Made by a program: the position numbers and the translations under genes. Below are positions 1 through 5,267 of a stretch of 14,358 bases of DNA, piece by piece; position 1 is the first letter of the stretch, and the number at the start of each line of letters is the position of its first letter. Under the pieces are notes generated by a model, which searched no databases, was not told the DNA's origin, and saw only the letters and a list, made by a program, of their open reading frames with translations. The DNA lies in the NCBI GenBank assembly GCA_947175845.1, contig CAMWOK010000044.1, positions 1-14,358 of the forward strand, read 5' to 3'. The DNA is from an uncultured Lachnospiraceae bacterium (GTDB lineage: Bacteria; Bacillota; Clostridia; Lachnospirales; Lachnospiraceae).

Positions 1-14
1 AATACTTTTTTCAT
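1..14 (-). CDS. 5' end of an unidentified gene, cut by the left window edge
   Basis: Only the first four codons are visible: ATG AAA AAA GTA, giving Met-Lys-Lys-Val, read leftwards from position 14. The start is supported by an AGAGGAGA ribosome binding site at 28-21, six bases from the ATG, and by a near-consensus promoter upstream at 77-49. Too little protein is present to name a function. A Met-Lys-Lys start fits many proteins, including secreted ones. Confidence 0.75.
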
Positions 15-44
15 ATGGATTCTCCTCTTTCCTAATTTGCTATA

Positions 45-57
45 CCCTATCATAGGG
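45..57. promoter_or_regulatory. Perfect inverted repeat over the -10 box, possible operator
   Basis: CCCTAT-C-ATAGGG is a perfect 6+6 palindrome with a single central base. It covers the whole -10 hexamer of the left-edge gene's promoter, so a bound repressor would block RNA polymerase. Which regulator family binds it cannot be told, because the controlled gene is almost entirely outside the window. With 6-bp arms a chance palindrome is possible. Confidence 0.4.
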
Positions 58-77
58 CGATCGTCGCAAAATGTCAA
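49..77 (-). promoter_or_regulatory. Sigma-A-type promoter of the left-edge gene
   Basis: The -35 box TTGACA (77-72) and -10 box TATGAT (54-49) are separated by 17 nt, which is nearly perfect housekeeping consensus. The -10 box lies inside a perfect inverted repeat (45-57), listed separately as a possible operator. The promoter lies about 35 nt upstream of the ATG at 14. Confidence 0.85.
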
Positions 78-138
78 TGCGCGTGTCCGCTTCTGCAAGA
101 CAGCATCGCCTGCCAAAAGACATCTCCCCCATGTCCAG

Positions 139-170
139 AAAACCGGCGCCCTCTACCGGGCGCCGGTTTT
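139..170 (-). terminator. Strong intrinsic terminator after the stalk/PepSY gene
   Basis: A perfect 13-bp GC-rich stem (139-151 paired with 158-170) encloses a 6-nt loop. The arms are AAAA-CCGGCGCCC and GGGCGCCGG-TTTT. On the minus strand the hairpin ends in a TTTT run, 18 bases beyond the stop codon of the gene ending at 188. The A/T flanks make the structure potentially bidirectional, but no plus-strand gene enters it. Confidence 0.88.
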
Positions 171-187
171 GCAAAACATTATAAAAT

Positions 188-1276
188 TTAATTATAGACA
201 GATTCTGCCTCATAGTCCAACACTACTCCGCTATAAGCGTCGATCGTGAACTCGTACTCTAGCATCCCGTTTACAAACTCCAGTTCATACTCCCAGCGAC
301 CGTCGTCATAGTCCAGCTTTGCCTTGGTAAAACGTGCCTGATTTTCGGACACTCCCGCGCGGCTGAGTGCGATGCTCTTTGCTTTCTCCATCCCGATCTG
401 GCCCTTATCTGTATTCTGGTTCTGCACAGGCACCGTCCAGCGCTCCGCATCCTGATCAAATTTCAGGATGGCACCTGTGATTGCGTCGATATCATAGTCG
501 TACTCCTGGTATGCGTCTGTATAAAATTCTATCTCATACTCCCAGCGGCCGTCATCATAGTCCAGCCTGCTCTTGAAAAAATGAACCTGCCCTGCCGTCA
601 GGCCCGCATGACCAAGTGCAATGCTCTTTGCCTTCTCCTCACCAATATATACACCACTTTCTGGCTGCACACTGTCGGGCTTCTGTGCAAATTTGTCCGC
701 ATCTACGACAACAATACCGTCCGCACTGACAAAGCTGGCTGTGCGTGTCTCTTCGTCCCATACCGCGGTCTTACCGAGTAGCTGACCAACTGCCATCATC
801 GGCAGATAGGTGGCACCGTCGTAGAATGCAGGGCAGAGCAGATTACCCTGGTTATCCGCAAAGGTGCAGACCGCGCCGTCCATCGCGATAGTAAACTCAG
901 GACAGAGCTGCATCTGAATCGCCTGCTGTACAGGATTCTGGTCCAGGGTTCCTGTCACTTCCGCAGCTGTCCTGATTCCAGTGAGATTGTAAGTCAGAGT
1001 GTCCTGATCCCAGTTTAAATTTTTGCCTGTCAGCTCACCGACTGCTCGCAGGGGCAGATACACTGTACCATTATATATAATCGGATGAACCTGTGCGCCG
1101 GACACAGAGAAAAAGATCCATACTGCGCCGTCCACCGTGACTGTGATATCGGGGGCTGTGGACGCGCTGACCGCCTCTGCAGCCCGAACATTCAGGGGCA
1201 GCAGACCTATCAGCATTGCCAGGCACAACAGCGCGCCAGCCAGCCGTCTCCCTTGTTTTATGATGATTTTGTTCAT
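188..1276 (-). CDS. Secreted protein with two stalk (copper amine oxidase N-like) domains and two PepSY domains
   Basis: This 362-residue protein starts at an ATG with an AAGGAGGT ribosome binding site at 1290-1283. Residues 1-32 form a signal peptide: Lys/Arg-rich start, a hydrophobic core around 13-30, and likely cleavage after Val-Arg-Ala. Two copies of a stalk domain of the copper amine oxidase N-terminal type follow, at about 43-98 and 127-182, each with the pattern VDGA...YLPxxAVGxLxGK...W. Two PepSY-type repeats sit at about 211-274 and 294-356, each starting IGxEKAKSIAL and containing LDYDDGRWEYE. The mature protein is acidic and has no further membrane segment or sortase motif, so it is probably released or held non-covalently at the wall. 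Stalk domains are thought to present other domains at the surface, and PepSY domains are often linked to protease inhibition. The actual role here is unknown. It has its own promoter (1380-1352) and terminator. Confidence 0.88.
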   Translation of the reverse strand: MNKIIIKQGRRLAGALLCLAMLIGLLPLNVRAAEAVSASTAPDITVTVDGAVWIFFSVSGAQVHPIIYNGTVYLPLRAVGELTGKNLNWDQDTLTYNLTGIRTAAEVTGTLDQNPVQQAIQMQLCPEFTIAMDGAVCTFADNQGNLLCPAFYDGATYLPMMAVGQLLGKTAVWDEETRTASFVSADGIVVVDADKFAQKPDSVQPESGVYIGEEKAKSIALGHAGLTAGQVHFFKSRLDYDDGRWEYEIEFYTDAYQEYDYDIDAITGAILKFDQDAERWTVPVQNQNTDKGQIGMEKAKSIALSRAGVSENQARFTKAKLDYDDGRWEYELEFVNGMLEYEFTIDAYSGVVLDYEAESVYN

Positions 1277-1497
1277 ATAACTACCTCCTTTAACGTCTGT
1301 ATTGTAATCCCTTGTGGATCTCCACCAGCTCCTTTTACATTTTACTCAAATATTTTACCATACAATCATGAACAAGGCAAGTGCCTCTTTAACGTCAAAG
1401 CGACAGTATACACTATCCCTGCCCCCTCAATGTCTTCTTAATCAGGCAGTCAGCACCTCCGACACACCCAATATCCGCAAAATGAAACTCCCCTTTC
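1277..1497. other. Intergenic region between the MFS gene and the stalk/PepSY gene
   Basis: This 221-bp gap holds the stalk/PepSY promoter and its ribosome binding site. It also has two near-identical copies of GACGTTAAAG(G)AGG on the minus strand, about 100 bp apart. One covers the ribosome binding site (near 1299-1284) and one lies just upstream of the -35 box (near 1396-1383). No convincing terminator is seen after the MFS stop codon, so read-through from the MFS gene is possible. Confidence 0.5.
1352..1380 (-). promoter_or_regulatory. Promoter of the stalk/PepSY gene
   Basis: The -35 box TTGCCT (1380-1375) and -10 box TAAAAT (1357-1352) are 17 nt apart. The transcript would have a leader of roughly 70 nt before the ATG at 1276. 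A small perfect hairpin (GTGGA-GA-TCCAC) lies in that leader. No sequence-evident regulator site is seen. Confidence 0.65.
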
Positions 1498-2820
1498 TCA
1501 TCGTTTACTCCCACATTCCAAAACGTTCCAGACACACGTAAACACCAGCAGTGCCGCACCGACTGCCGCCAGCACAGCCACGAGTCCGCACCGGTCCGCC
1601 GCAACGCCCACGAGCGGAAACAGCACAATCATGGCGACTGAGAAAAACATGCTGTTCACGGAAATCAGCGTCGCGCGCTGCCCTGACGGGATCAGGGCAT
1701 TGAGCTGTTCTGACTGGACCGGATAGAGCGCCGCGTTAAAAAATTCCGCCGCCGCAAACGATGCGACAGACACAAAAAGGCTCTGAAACCCGTATGCCAG
1801 AAACGCCGCCGCTGTCACGGCTGCCCCGATTTTCTCAATCCCCTTTCCGAACCGTGCAAAAAGCCGCTCGCTCATGGCAGCACCAAGGCAGGAAGCCCCG
1901 CCCACCGCCAGCAGAATCAGGCTGATCTGAATCTTGTTGTACCCAAGTTCGTAGTAGTACTGCTGGCTGTAGAAAAACAGCAGCGTGTCCGCCGCAAAGA
2001 CAACCGAATAGTACGCAATGATCCGCAAAATCCGGCTGTCTGAGCGCAGAATGGCAGCGCAGGTCCGAAAGTGCTGCAATACCACAGCCCGAACTGTCTG
2101 CCCGCCCTGCCCCTGCGCCGCATAGGGCGCTTCCACCATCAATGCGACCGGTATCAGCGCGAGCAGCGCTATCACAAGACACGCGCTGTAGCACCAGAAA
2201 TACGAAAACTCTGCGAGAATCCCGCCCGCTACCGTGGCGATTCCCTGCGACACCTCGATGAGCATGTTCAGCCTGCCGCTCACGCCCAGGTAGCGCTCCT
2301 CCTCCCCCGCACATTTCATGCTGTCATACACCAGCGCCTCCTCAGAGCCGGAGTTGAGGTTGTTTCCCAGTGCCTGAATCGCAAAGCTCAGCGCAAAGAA
2401 CCAGAAGCTTCTGGCAAAAAGCATGATCACACAGGAGAGTGCAATGCAGATCCGGCTTAAAACCATGCTTCTTTTCCTGCCGAGCAGATCCGCGACAGCC
2501 CCGGACGGAATCTCAAAGACGATACTCGTCGCGTGGTAAATCCCCTCGACAATGCCAATCTGCGCCAGATTCAGCCCGCAGTATGCAAGGTAGAGCACCC
2601 ATATCGAACTCTGCATGTTCAGATGTGTCACGAATGTGCTGATATAATCCAGCAAGACATTGCGCAGCAGTCTGCTGTTTGCTGCGCAATGCCCTCCCTT
2701 CCCTCTGCGGCACTCGGGTTTCGTTGTTTCCTGGTTCCTTGCTTGAATCTCTGTCTCACGCGCCTTGTTATTTTCCAACCTATTTTCGTATGTTATCACC
2801 TGATTTATTTTGTGTCCCAT
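1498..2820 (-). CDS. Major facilitator superfamily (MFS) transporter, probable efflux pump
   Basis: This integral membrane protein has about 12 hydrophobic segments. From the ATG at 2820 it is 440 residues. That start has a GAGAGG ribosome binding site eight bases upstream; a TTG seven codons further up is less likely. The MFS signature loop between helices 2 and 3 is clear as GAVADLLGRKR (about residues 107-117). The second half carries the ALYPVQSEQLNALIPS...RAT segment common in drug/proton antiporter-like MFS proteins. This family moves small solutes across the cytoplasmic membrane with an ion gradient, and the substrate cannot be read here. The first 50 or so residues are hydrophilic and charged, unusual before helix 1, and their coding DNA contains a 12-bp inverted repeat (2658-2691). 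The gene has a promoter at 3183-3156 and a long leader with a small ORF and a terminator-like hairpin, which suggests conditional expression. Confidence 0.88.
   Translation of the reverse strand: MGHKINQVITYENRLENNKARETEIQARNQETTKPECRRGKGGHCAANSRLLRNVLLDYISTFVTHLNMQSSIWVLYLAYCGLNLAQIGIVEGIYHATSIVFEIPSGAVADLLGRKRSMVLSRICIALSCVIMLFARSFWFFALSFAIQALGNNLNSGSEEALVYDSMKCAGEEERYLGVSGRLNMLIEVSQGIATVAGGILAEFSYFWCYSACLVIALLALIPVALMVEAPYAAQGQGGQTVRAVVLQHFRTCAAILRSDSRILRIIAYYSVVFAADTLLFFYSQQYYYELGYNKIQISLILLAVGGASCLGAAMSERLFARFGKGIEKIGAAVTAAAFLAYGFQSLFVSVASFAAAEFFNAALYPVQSEQLNALIPSGQRATLISVNSMFFSVAMIVLFPLVGVAADRCGLVAVLAAVGAALLVFTCVWNVLECGSKR
2658..2691. repeat. 12-bp perfect inverted repeat inside the MFS coding region
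   Basis: CATTGCGCAGCA (2658-2669) and TGCTGCGCAATG (2680-2691) are exact reverse complements separated by 10 nt. In the mRNA this gives a very stable hairpin near codons 43-55, at the junction between the hydrophilic N-terminal extension and the first membrane helix. No T-run follows it on either strand, so it is not a standard terminator. Confidence 0.7.
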
Positions 2821-2941
2821 CAGCAATCCCTCTCTTTTCAAAACGCTTATTTTGCACTATCAATGTCTGTTGCGGGTGCACTGTTCATTTTTCAGAACGC
2901 AGTTTTCGTCCCGTCCAATGCCTTCCCAATCACAGACAAAC

Positions 2942-2978
2942 AAAAAACAGCCCAACCGTTCAAATCAGTCAAACTGTT
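2942..2978 (-). terminator. Terminator-like hairpin in the MFS leader, possible attenuator
   Basis: On the minus strand AACAGTTTGACTG (2978-2966) pairs with CGGTTGGGCTGTT (2958-2946) over 13 positions, several of them G-U pairs, around a 7-nt loop. A TTTT run and then TTTG follow directly. The stem is weaker than the other terminators in the window because of the wobble pairs. It lies between the promoter and the MFS start, so it would act as an attenuator if functional. Confidence 0.45.
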
Positions 2979-3018
2979 CTGGAATTACTGTGGCTATCCC
3001 TGTTTTCTACACAAATGT

Positions 3019-3126
3019 TTATCTCATATCTGTAAAAAGGGCGCAGTAATCCCGTAAATACAGATTTCTGCACGTTTTTGAGACAGAACTGCTGCTGCAT
3101 ATCGGCACATAGCCCAATCCGTTCAT
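3019..3126 (-). CDS. Possible 35-residue leader peptide upstream of the MFS gene
   Basis: This small ORF runs from ATG 3126 to TAA 3019. It begins about 23 nt downstream of the predicted transcription start and is preceded by the purine-rich AGGAGGGGAGGG. The peptide starts MNGLGYVPICSSSSVSK and contains three cysteines, four consecutive serines and no membrane segment. I do not recognise it as a member of any family. Its position between a strong promoter and a terminator-like hairpin makes a regulatory leader peptide the most natural reading. It could equally be a chance ORF in an untranslated leader, or part of a structured RNA, since a hairpin with a 7-bp outer stem (3065-3059 with 3034-3028) sits within it. 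Confidence 0.35.
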   Translation of the reverse strand: MNGLGYVPICSSSSVSKTCRNLYLRDYCALFTDMR

Positions 3127-3155
3127 ACTGCTCCCTCCCCTCCTGATCTGAATTT

Positions 3156-3183
3156 ATTTTACCACGCCGCAAAAATTTGTCAA
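3156..3183 (-). promoter_or_regulatory. Sigma-A-type promoter of the MFS leader transcript
   Basis: The -35 box is a perfect TTGACA (3183-3178) and the -10 box is TAAAAT (3161-3156), with a 16-nt spacer. The -35 box includes the TGA stop codon of the upstream anti-sigma gene (3182-3180), so the two transcription units are directly abutted. No terminator is seen between them, so the sigma operon may also read through into this leader. Confidence 0.8.
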
Positions 3184-4277
3184 TCCTTTTGCAGGCGGAA
3201 TGTCACATTCCAGTCCCCTTCGACCATTTCACCGGATTCATGGAAAATGCCGTACATGGAGTAGTCCGCGATACTTTCAATCTCCTCGAGATACCAGAAT
3301 TCATAAAACTGATAACTGGTATCGCCAACCGCCTCATGCCAGCTCACACTGCGGTCCGAATACCGCTCGCCTCCGTCGGCATCCCGCAAAAACAGCTCGA
3401 CATTTCTGTCCGATTTCCAGTTGTCCCCCATGCACATCTGCACGCGCAGCGCGCCATCCATGTACGCGATGCCAGTCACCGTAAAGCCGTCCGCCGCACA
3501 GTCCGCCGCCTTGATTCCATCCAGGACTTTCACGCCGGGCCGCGGGTCATCCGGCGTGCCGGTAGTTTCCTGCAAAGACACAGGCAGTTCCTCCTCCCGC
3601 ATAAGTCCACCACTGCCGCTGAGCGACACCAGCTTCGTATCCGCCTCATACACCGTCCCCGACAGGTCCACATCCCTTGTCTCCTTGTATTTGCCGCACA
3701 GTACGGAGCGAACCCGAAACTTAAGTTTCCCCGACTGATATGCCTTGTCCGACTGCACCATCACCTGGAAAAACGCCTTGTCCTCCGTCTCGTCATATGT
3801 CAGAAACCGACATCCGCCAATCACACTGTCATTCATGTAATCGGACAGTCCATAGCTGTCATACAAGTCCATCTCGCCGTTCACCAAATCCTGTCCGCTG
3901 CCCGCCGCATCCCGCAGCGATATGATAATGTCCGCCTCGTTTCCCATCAGATGAACTGCCTCCACCTGCATGGTGATTCCCTGGCTGGTGCTGCTCTCCT
4001 CGATCGGAACCAGCTTGTCTGCCAGCGCTGGCGAGAGAAACTCCACAATCCTGTAAAATGCCGGAACGCGCGCCGCACAGACCGGAACCGCCGCGGCAAA
4101 ACAAACCAGTACCGCCGCGGCAGTGAGCGCTGCCCGCCGCGCAAACCTGTTTTTTCTGAATTTTATCGCTGCCCTCTTTCCTTTGCCTTCTCCTACCGCG
4201 CGCGCCATCACATCTGCCACAAGCTCCGGAGACGGCGCAATGGCATCGTACGCTTCCTGATATCTGCTTTTAAACAT
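3180..4277 (-). CDS. DUF4179-type membrane-anchored anti-sigma factor
   Basis: This 365-residue protein has a short cytoplasmic N-terminus (MFKSRYQEAYDAIAPSPELV...), one membrane helix at about 47-69 after a basic stretch (RKNRFARR), and a large extracellular C-terminal part of about 295 residues. This layout is that of DUF4179 proteins, which are regularly encoded directly after ECF sigma factors in Firmicutes. They are presumed to hold the sigma factor at the membrane until an envelope signal arrives. Its start has the ribosome binding site AAAGGAGGG five bases upstream, and it overlaps the sigma gene by 8 nt, so the two are probably translationally coupled. The domain assignment rests on layout and N-terminal pattern. 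No zinc-binding anti-sigma motif (HxxxCxxC) is present, so it is not a ZAS-type anti-sigma factor. The inducing signal is unknown. Confidence 0.8.
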   Translation of the reverse strand: MFKSRYQEAYDAIAPSPELVADVMARAVGEGKGKRAAIKFRKNRFARRAALTAAAVLVCFAAAVPVCAARVPAFYRIVEFLSPALADKLVPIEESSTSQGITMQVEAVHLMGNEADIIISLRDAAGSGQDLVNGEMDLYDSYGLSDYMNDSVIGGCRFLTYDETEDKAFFQVMVQSDKAYQSGKLKFRVRSVLCGKYKETRDVDLSGTVYEADTKLVSLSGSGGLMREEELPVSLQETTGTPDDPRPGVKVLDGIKAADCAADGFTVTGIAYMDGALRVQMCMGDNWKSDRNVELFLRDADGGERYSDRSVSWHEAVGDTSYQFYEFWYLEEIESIADYSMYGIFHESGEMVEGDWNVTFRLQKD

Positions 4278-4842
4278 GAAATCCCTCCTTTATCCATTGC
4301 CGATTCCCATCCAGCAGCGCCTTAAGCTGCCTTCTCGCCCGCGTGAGCCTTGTCCGCACCGTCGACGCCTTCGCCCCCGTAACCGCCGCGATTTCCTCCA
4401 CGGACAATTCCTCGTAGTAAAACAGGTGAATGACAACGCGGTACTTGTTTGGCAGCCGCTTGACCACATCGATCAGCGCCAAATCCACGCCGCCTGCCCC
4501 GCACGTCTGCTCTCCCATATCCCGCGTATTTTGCGCTGCGGCCTCCTCCATGTCGCCTGGTTCCATCGAGACTCTCCTGCGAACCCACGGCGACTTCCAG
4601 AAATTTTTACTGCAGTTGATAGTCACCCGAAGAAACCATGCCCGCTCGTGCTCCGCGCTCTCAAACGCCGGCGCGCTCTGCATGTACCGCAGAAAAACCT
4701 CCTGAAAAATGTCGTCCGCGTCTGCGCGGGTCCTGACGAGGGAGTACGCCAGCCTGTAGACGGTGTCTGCATTTCTCCACACCGTTTCCTCATATGAAGA
4801 CTCTAAATATTCCTTTGTTTTTTCCATGCGCATTGTTTCCAT
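4270..4842 (-). CDS. ECF-family RNA polymerase sigma factor
   Basis: This 190-residue protein starts at an ATG six bases after GGAGG. Region 2, about residues 20-90, contains the core-binding DADDIFQEVFLRY segment and the -10-recognising helix with RAWFLRVTINCSKNFWKS. Region 4, about 120-178, contains LPNKYRVVIHLFYYEELSVEEIA followed by the recognition helix (ASTVRTRLTRARRQLK). Regions 1 and 3 are missing, as expected for ECF (group 4) factors. It directs RNA polymerase to a small regulon, probably envelope-related given its transmembrane partner encoded next (8-nt overlap). The 100 bp upstream are very AT-rich. I could not identify a convincing autoregulated ECF promoter (an AAC-type -35 with a CGTC-type -10) or a good sigma-A promoter there, so its control is open. 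Confidence 0.93.
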   Translation of the reverse strand: METMRMEKTKEYLESSYEETVWRNADTVYRLAYSLVRTRADADDIFQEVFLRYMQSAPAFESAEHERAWFLRVTINCSKNFWKSPWVRRRVSMEPGDMEEAAAQNTRDMGEQTCGAGGVDLALIDVVKRLPNKYRVVIHLFYYEELSVEEIAAVTGAKASTVRTRLTRARRQLKALLDGNRQWIKEGFHV

Positions 4843-5078
4843 TTCCTACCTCCTTCAACAGAAATACAATCTGACACAGAAAAAAGCTACATTTATTTGA
4901 TATTTTTTAAAATTTTTCTCTATATGGCATCCCATCTTTTCCTAAACACAATTTTCACAAAAACACTTGAACTATGCACAATTTTCCTGTATGATTGATT
5001 TATACAAAAAACTTCCACAATGCAGACTGCACAGCTGCAGCCCGCACCATGAAAGTTTCTGTTTTCATCTATGGCTAT
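4843..5078. other. Divergent intergenic region between the sigma gene and tRNA-Ser
   Basis: This gap of 236 bp carries the sigma gene's ribosome binding site (4853-4847), an AT-rich tract (about 4886-4925) and the tRNA promoter (4967-4995). No ORF with a ribosome binding site and no repeat is seen. Confidence 0.6.
4967..4995 (+). promoter_or_regulatory. Promoter of tRNA-Ser
   Basis: TTGAAC (4967-4972) and TATGAT (4990-4995) are separated by exactly 17 nt. Transcription would start near 5002, leaving a 5' precursor of about 75 nt for RNase P removal. This is the only plus-strand transcription unit that can be supported in the window. Confidence 0.8.
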
Positions 5079-5169
5079 GGAGACGTACCGAAGAGGCCAT
5101 AACGGGACTGACTCGAAATCAGTTTACCGGTGTTTTACCGGTACGAGGGTTCGAATCCCTCCGTCTCCG
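5079..5169 (+). tRNA. tRNA-Ser (anticodon CGA)
   Basis: The acceptor stem pairs GGAGACG (5079-5085) with CGTCTCC (5162-5168), followed by discriminator G5169. The anticodon stem ACTGA/TCAGT encloses the loop CTCGAAA, giving anticodon CGA, which reads the serine codon UCG. A long variable arm (TACCGG/CCGGTA) is typical of type II tRNAs such as tRNA-Ser. The T arm GAGGG-TTCGAAT-CCCTC is perfect. The 3' CCA is not encoded (CGA follows), so a CCA-adding enzyme must supply it. The gene is monocistronic with its own promoter and terminator, and it converges on sbcC. No integrase or duplicated 3' end suggests use as an attachment site. Confidence 0.97.
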
Positions 5170-5173
5170 CGAA

Positions 5174-5206
5174 AGGGCATGTTTCAAACATGCCCTTCAT
5201 TTTTCT
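5174..5206 (+). terminator. Intrinsic terminator of tRNA-Ser
   Basis: AAGGGCATGT and ACATGCCCTT form a perfect 10-bp stem around a TTCAA loop, directly after the tRNA, followed by CATTTTTC. On the minus strand the same hairpin ends in only TTTC. It may still help stop sbcC transcription, whose stop codon is about 60 nt away. Confidence 0.88.
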
Positions 5207-5267
5207 CAAAACCGTCTTTCCATCAGTCTGTATCGTCTGACTCTGATTTCCTGTTTGAAGTTGATTT

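Larger units (their letters stand above)
2821..3179 (-). other. Long leader region of the MFS transporter gene
   Basis: This 359-bp stretch separates the anti-sigma gene from the MFS gene. Along the minus strand it holds most of a near-consensus promoter, a strong ribosome binding site with a 35-codon ORF (3126-3019), a hairpin inside that ORF (3065-3028), and a terminator-like hairpin with a T-run (2978-2942). About 100 nt with no clear structure follow before the MFS ribosome binding site. The order promoter, small ORF, terminator, transporter matches attenuation leaders, but sequence alone does not prove this. No second promoter is visible close to the MFS start. Confidence 0.5.

Noticed and set aside
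2969..3172. 67-codon minus-strand ORF overlapping the MFS leader
   Set aside because: Its start lies upstream of the predicted transcription start and inside the promoter spacer, while the 35-codon ORF in another frame has the well-placed ribosome binding site.
3177..4325. Long plus-strand ORF (382 codons) opposite the anti-sigma gene
   Set aside because: Its product is rich in His, Arg and Pro with no domain, and it has no ribosome binding site. It is exactly antisense to a well-supported gene and is explained by GC-biased third positions.
5079..5206. tRNA-Ser as an integration site for a mobile element
   Set aside because: There is no integrase, no repeat of the tRNA 3' end in the window and no change in gene content around it.
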